From JTS-RE9 sp964649195 (lineage in GTDB: Bacteria > Planctomycetota > Phycisphaerae > Phycisphaerales > Phycisphaeraceae), in the NCBI GenBank assembly GCA_964649195.1, contig CAZYPK010000056.1, positions 1 through 27,347 of the forward strand: a stretch of DNA of 27,347 bases, read 5' to 3'. Every line of letters begins with the position of its first letter. Within the stretch, counting starts at the first letter, position 1. The position numbers and the translations under genes were made by a program. Shown here piece by piece: positions 24,699 through 27,347 of the stretch. The notes beneath the pieces are model-generated. The model saw nothing but the letters and a program-made list of their open reading frames with translations. It ran no database searches and had not been told where the DNA came from.

Positions 24699-26273
24699 TC
24701 AAACTCCTTCGCCGGCGCCGAGTTTTCCGCTGATCTGTTCGATGATCTGTTTCGCCACCTGGTTGGGGTTGTATCCCGCGGGCAGTCGCACCAGCGGCTT
24801 GCCGTAGGTGTCGCAGAACTGTTTCACGTCGCCGTAGGAGTGGCTCGACCAGCGGATGGCCAGCAGCACGGCGGCGACTTCGGGTCTGGCGACATGAGGC
24901 TCGAAGGACGCGATGGATTCGTGCTCCCGGGTTTCGATCCAGTTCAAACTTGACAGACCCAGCGCGGTCACCAGCGATTCCTCGGCCGCGGGGTTCCTCA
25001 CGCCGCCGATCAGAACCAGCGTTCTTCCCCGCAGCAGTTGCGCCGCCTGCCGCACTTCGGCGGTGTGTTCCACGGCGGAGGTTGCCGCGGCCGGTGCGGG
25101 ACGTGATGACATGAAGCGGTCCACCTCGCGCAGCACCAGTCTCACACCCGGCGGGATCTCCACATCGGGCAGATGATCGACGACAGGCAGGAGCATCTCC
25201 CTGATCTCCGTGTTGCTCGGCGGAGTGCCGCCTTGCACCAGTTCCTCGATGGTTGTCATCGCCACCTTCCAGTCGTGGTCGTGATCGCGCACCGCATCGC
25301 CTCGGATGAGATTCAGGTGGTAGCGCGCCTTCTTGAATGCGGCCTGTTTGCGCTTGGCGAGTTGGCGGGCCTCGTCCACCTTGGCGTCGAGGGCTTGTAT
25401 CCGCTGGCTCAGTTGCGGCCAGTGGTCGGGATTGGCCGCGTCATCGATCTTCATGAAACGGGCAATGAAGATCCGCCGGTCCCATGCCGCGTCCCTGAGC
25501 CATTGATAGATTCGCAACTGATCGCGGTCCGAGATGTAGCCGACGTTCTCCGTCGCGGCGCGAAGGGCGGACTGGCCTTCGGCAAGCAGTTGGAGGGCGT
25601 CTTCAAGATCATCCTGCTGAACGGCGGCGTCGCTCAGCAAGGCGCGAACCAGCCCCGCGGCATCGGCCGCCGTTTCAAAGCACCCGGCCATGTCCTCGAA
25701 GACCCGCGCGTCGAACACGGTCGGACCGCTGGAATGATTCATCCATAGAAAACAGTCCGGCAGCTTCTTGGCCTTCTCGATGATCTCCCGATCAAAGGGG
25801 TCGATCTCCATTCTGAAGTCGGCCCCTTCCTCCATACGCTGCTGCCGCCTCACGACCCACCGCGTTCCCTCCGCCTTCAACCGGCACCGCGCCTCGATCA
25901 GCGGCAGGTCGGCGTCCGCGACATCCGCTTCACCGGCGGCGGGCTGGTAAACCGGCGCGGGGGCGACCGTCCGCTCGATGAACTTGAGCGCGGGAAGCGG
26001 AGGCGGAGGCGAAGGCGCCATCGGCTCGGCGACGGGTTCGACGGCCTCCGCGCCGGCAACCGCAGCCGGCGATTCATATGGAACGGCCGGCGCCGTCGCC
26101 TGGGCAACGACCGCATCGGACAGGCCCTCTTCCTCCGCCGGCTCGGACGCCTCCGTCCACAGCAGGACGGCCTGCGCCAGCGCCCTCAATCCCGCCCGCA
26201 GGTCGGCATCGTCCTGCGCCATGTGCATGAGCCGCCGGGCGACATGCTCCAATGCGTCGGTGATCTGTGACAT
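24699..26273 (-). CDS. Protein with DUF2325-like C-terminal domain, unknown function
   Basis: This 524-residue protein has no signal peptide or membrane segment. Residues 1-45 are helical (MSQITDALEHVARRLMHMAQ), and about 45-105 is an alanine/proline-rich linker ending in PSPPPPLPALKF. Residues about 130-345 are mostly helical and include a coiled-coil stretch (IQALDAKVDEARQLAKRKQA). The last 108 residues, from RTLVLIGGVRN, resemble DUF2325, a small alpha/beta domain with an IGG start and an SH...K motif (SSHSYGDVKQFCDTYGKPLVRLP). DUF2325 proteins are uncharacterised; similarity to nucleotide- or metal-binding Rossmann-like folds is suspected only. The ATG at 26273 is 15 bases after the prepilin stop, so the prepilin and this gene may form an operon. 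Confidence 0.75.
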   Translation of the reverse strand: MSQITDALEHVARRLMHMAQDDADLRAGLRALAQAVLLWTEASEPAEEEGLSDAVVAQATAPAVPYESPAAVAGAEAVEPVAEPMAPSPPPPLPALKFIERTVAPAPVYQPAAGEADVADADLPLIEARCRLKAEGTRWVVRRQQRMEEGADFRMEIDPFDREIIEKAKKLPDCFLWMNHSSGPTVFDARVFEDMAGCFETAADAAGLVRALLSDAAVQQDDLEDALQLLAEGQSALRAATENVGYISDRDQLRIYQWLRDAAWDRRIFIARFMKIDDAANPDHWPQLSQRIQALDAKVDEARQLAKRKQAAFKKARYHLNLIRGDAVRDHDHDWKVAMTTIEELVQGGTPPSNTEIREMLLPVVDHLPDVEIPPGVRLVLREVDRFMSSRPAPAAATSAVEHTAEVRQAAQLLRGRTLVLIGGVRNPAAEESLVTALGLSSLNWIETREHESIASFEPHVARPEVAAVLLAIRWSSHSYGDVKQFCDTYGKPLVRLPAGYNPNQVAKQIIEQISGKLGAGEGV

Positions 26274-26287
26274 GATGAAATGTTACG

Positions 26288-26965
26288 CTAAGGCCGGGGC
26301 CAGTAGAAGGTGTGGCCGCTGGTGATGACGAACACCTCCAGATGGCTCCAGGGGGACCAGGCGACGGAGCCATCCGCTTTCGCGGCATGTTGGCCGGTGG
26401 GTTTGACGGGAATCTCCGGCGAGTCGTGGCCCAGGAACCGGCCGGTGTCCTTCAGGGTGGTCAGGCAGGTCCACATGGCGTACCGGCCATCGGCGTCATC
26501 CCGATGCAGCTTGGGCTTGGGCACGACCCATCCGCCGGCGGGATAGTTGGCGTAGGTGAAGGCGTAATACTGGCCGGGGTAGGAGGGGAAGGCGACGGGA
26601 TTGCGAACGGTGTAAAGCTCCCCGATGCAGAAGACCGCGGGGTCGAGCTGCGTGGTGAGATACTTTCTGGCGAAGGAGGCGTTGAGGTCGTAACCGCCGT
26701 CCTTGATCTGATGAGGCATGTACGCCCCGCTGGAGGTGCGCCAGGGAAACCATCCCGCATGGTCGCCGGCATAGCTGACGCAGGCGGTCTGCAACTGCCG
26801 CAGGCGCGTCTGGTCGATCACGTTCCGCGCGGCATGGCGCGACCGCGAAAGAGCCGGCATCATGATCGAGATGAGCAGGGCGATGATGGAAATGACCACC
26901 AGCAGCTCGATCAGCGTGAAGCCGGGCGGACGCGACGTGCGATCACTTGAGGAACCGTGCGGCAT
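26288..26965 (-). CDS. Prepilin-type N-terminal cleavage/methylation domain protein
   Basis: This 225-residue protein has the type IV pilin signature PPG^FTLIELLVVISIIALLISIMM at residues 13-37: a basic leader, cleavage by PilD-type peptidase after Gly15, and Glu20 at position +5. The rest is a soluble globular domain ending in ADGSVAW, the C-terminal DG element common in the many planctomycete pseudopilins related to DUF1559. Such proteins are expanded in this phylum, and most have no assigned role in pili or type II secretion. The ATG at 26965 gives the shortest leader; the frame extends to 27082, which would produce an implausible 54-residue leader. It lies upstream of the DUF2325-like gene on the same strand. 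Confidence 0.92.
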   Translation of the reverse strand: MPHGSSSDRTSRPPGFTLIELLVVISIIALLISIMMPALSRSRHAARNVIDQTRLRQLQTACVSYAGDHAGWFPWRTSSGAYMPHQIKDGGYDLNASFARKYLTTQLDPAVFCIGELYTVRNPVAFPSYPGQYYAFTYANYPAGGWVVPKPKLHRDDADGRYAMWTCLTTLKDTGRFLGHDSPEIPVKPTGQHAAKADGSVAWSPWSHLEVFVITSGHTFYWPRP

Positions 26966-27347
26966 GAGGCGAATCCTGATGCGGAACAGCGTAAAAAAAT
27001 GCCGTGAACCGTTGATGATGGAGATACAGGAACCGAACTGAAACCGGACGACGGAACAAACCCCCTGCGCTTCCGTGGCCATTTAATTATCGCTTGATCG
27101 TTGCCGGAAAGCAATCGACGGCTGAAAAAGGTCAGGGTAAAAGCATATGGCTTTTTCGCAATGCCTCAGCCCCACCCGGAAGGGTGAGGGCCGAGGGTCA
27201 TCCAATCAACAGCTTCATCTCGAACACGGTGCAAAGGTGCAGCTTTCGTCGAGACCGGAGGTTCGGTCGGGAGCAAACCGTGGATTGGACGGCCCTTGGC
27301 CCGCGCCCTTCCGGGAGCCTGAGAACTTTTCGACTTCAATTCCCACA
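26966..27347. other. Non-coding right edge with repeat fragments
   Basis: I see no gene. It should contain the promoter of the prepilin gene, but none is clear. An imperfect hairpin with a GGAA loop (27164-27196) includes CGCAATGCCTCAGCCCCA, close to an A-family arm. A C-family fragment, GGCCCGCGCCCTTCCGGG, is at 27299-27316. Confidence 0.6.

Overview
The window most resembles a GC-rich chromosome of a Planctomycetota bacterium, possibly Phycisphaerae. The evidence is gene content: a secreted DUF1549/DUF1553 protein with a CxxCH motif, a secreted DUF1080 protein, a planctomycete-style prepilin (FTLIELLVVISIIALLISI), and many starts without a clear Shine-Dalgarno sequence. I see no tRNA, rRNA, CRISPR array, transposase or phage gene.

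Layout, left to right. 1-2104 (-): partial DUF1549/DUF1553 gene running off the left edge. 2527-4116 (-): fused uroporphyrinogen-III methyltransferase/synthase. 4382-4762 (+): PilZ protein. 4869-5402 (-): HIT-family nucleotide hydrolase/phosphorylase. 5700-12288 (-): a complete seven-gene Mrp/Mnh cation/proton antiporter operon (A, B, C, D, E, F, G). 12621-13304 (+): PhoU. 13596-14687 (+): secreted protein of unknown function. 14903-20992 and 21017-23554 (-): two helicase genes 24 bp apart, an HrpB-type DEAH helicase followed by a 2029-residue DUF4011 helicase with a transglutaminase-like N-terminus, a nuclease-like domain and DUF3320. 23805-24479 (+): DUF1080 protein. 24699-26273 (-): protein with a DUF2325-like C-terminus. 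26288-26965 (-): prepilin-like protein.

The most unusual content is the DNA between, and sometimes inside, these genes. Nearly every intergenic gap carries a long perfect palindrome or a short tandem repeat. Two otherwise different palindrome families (A: GGGTGGCTGGGGCTGAG...; B: CCCGATGGCGAG...) each occur in two versions, and the same alternative core, GAGTCCGCGA or GAGGCTTTGCGA, separates the versions in both. Heptanucleotide tandem arrays of several unrelated sequences (GGAACTC, GGATTTC/AAATCTC, CTTATTA, CAGCCAT, GGCTGAA) are scattered around, often as inverted pairs. These elements sit inside the antiporter operon, extend or interrupt reading frames (DUF1553 gene, mnhD, helicase linkers, the tail of the cobA-hemD fusion) and may form stable RNA structures. 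They look like a non-autonomous, genome-wide repeat population.

The best candidate for a less-described protein system is the hrpB plus DUF4011-helicase pair. A defence or nucleic-acid quality-control role is inference only.
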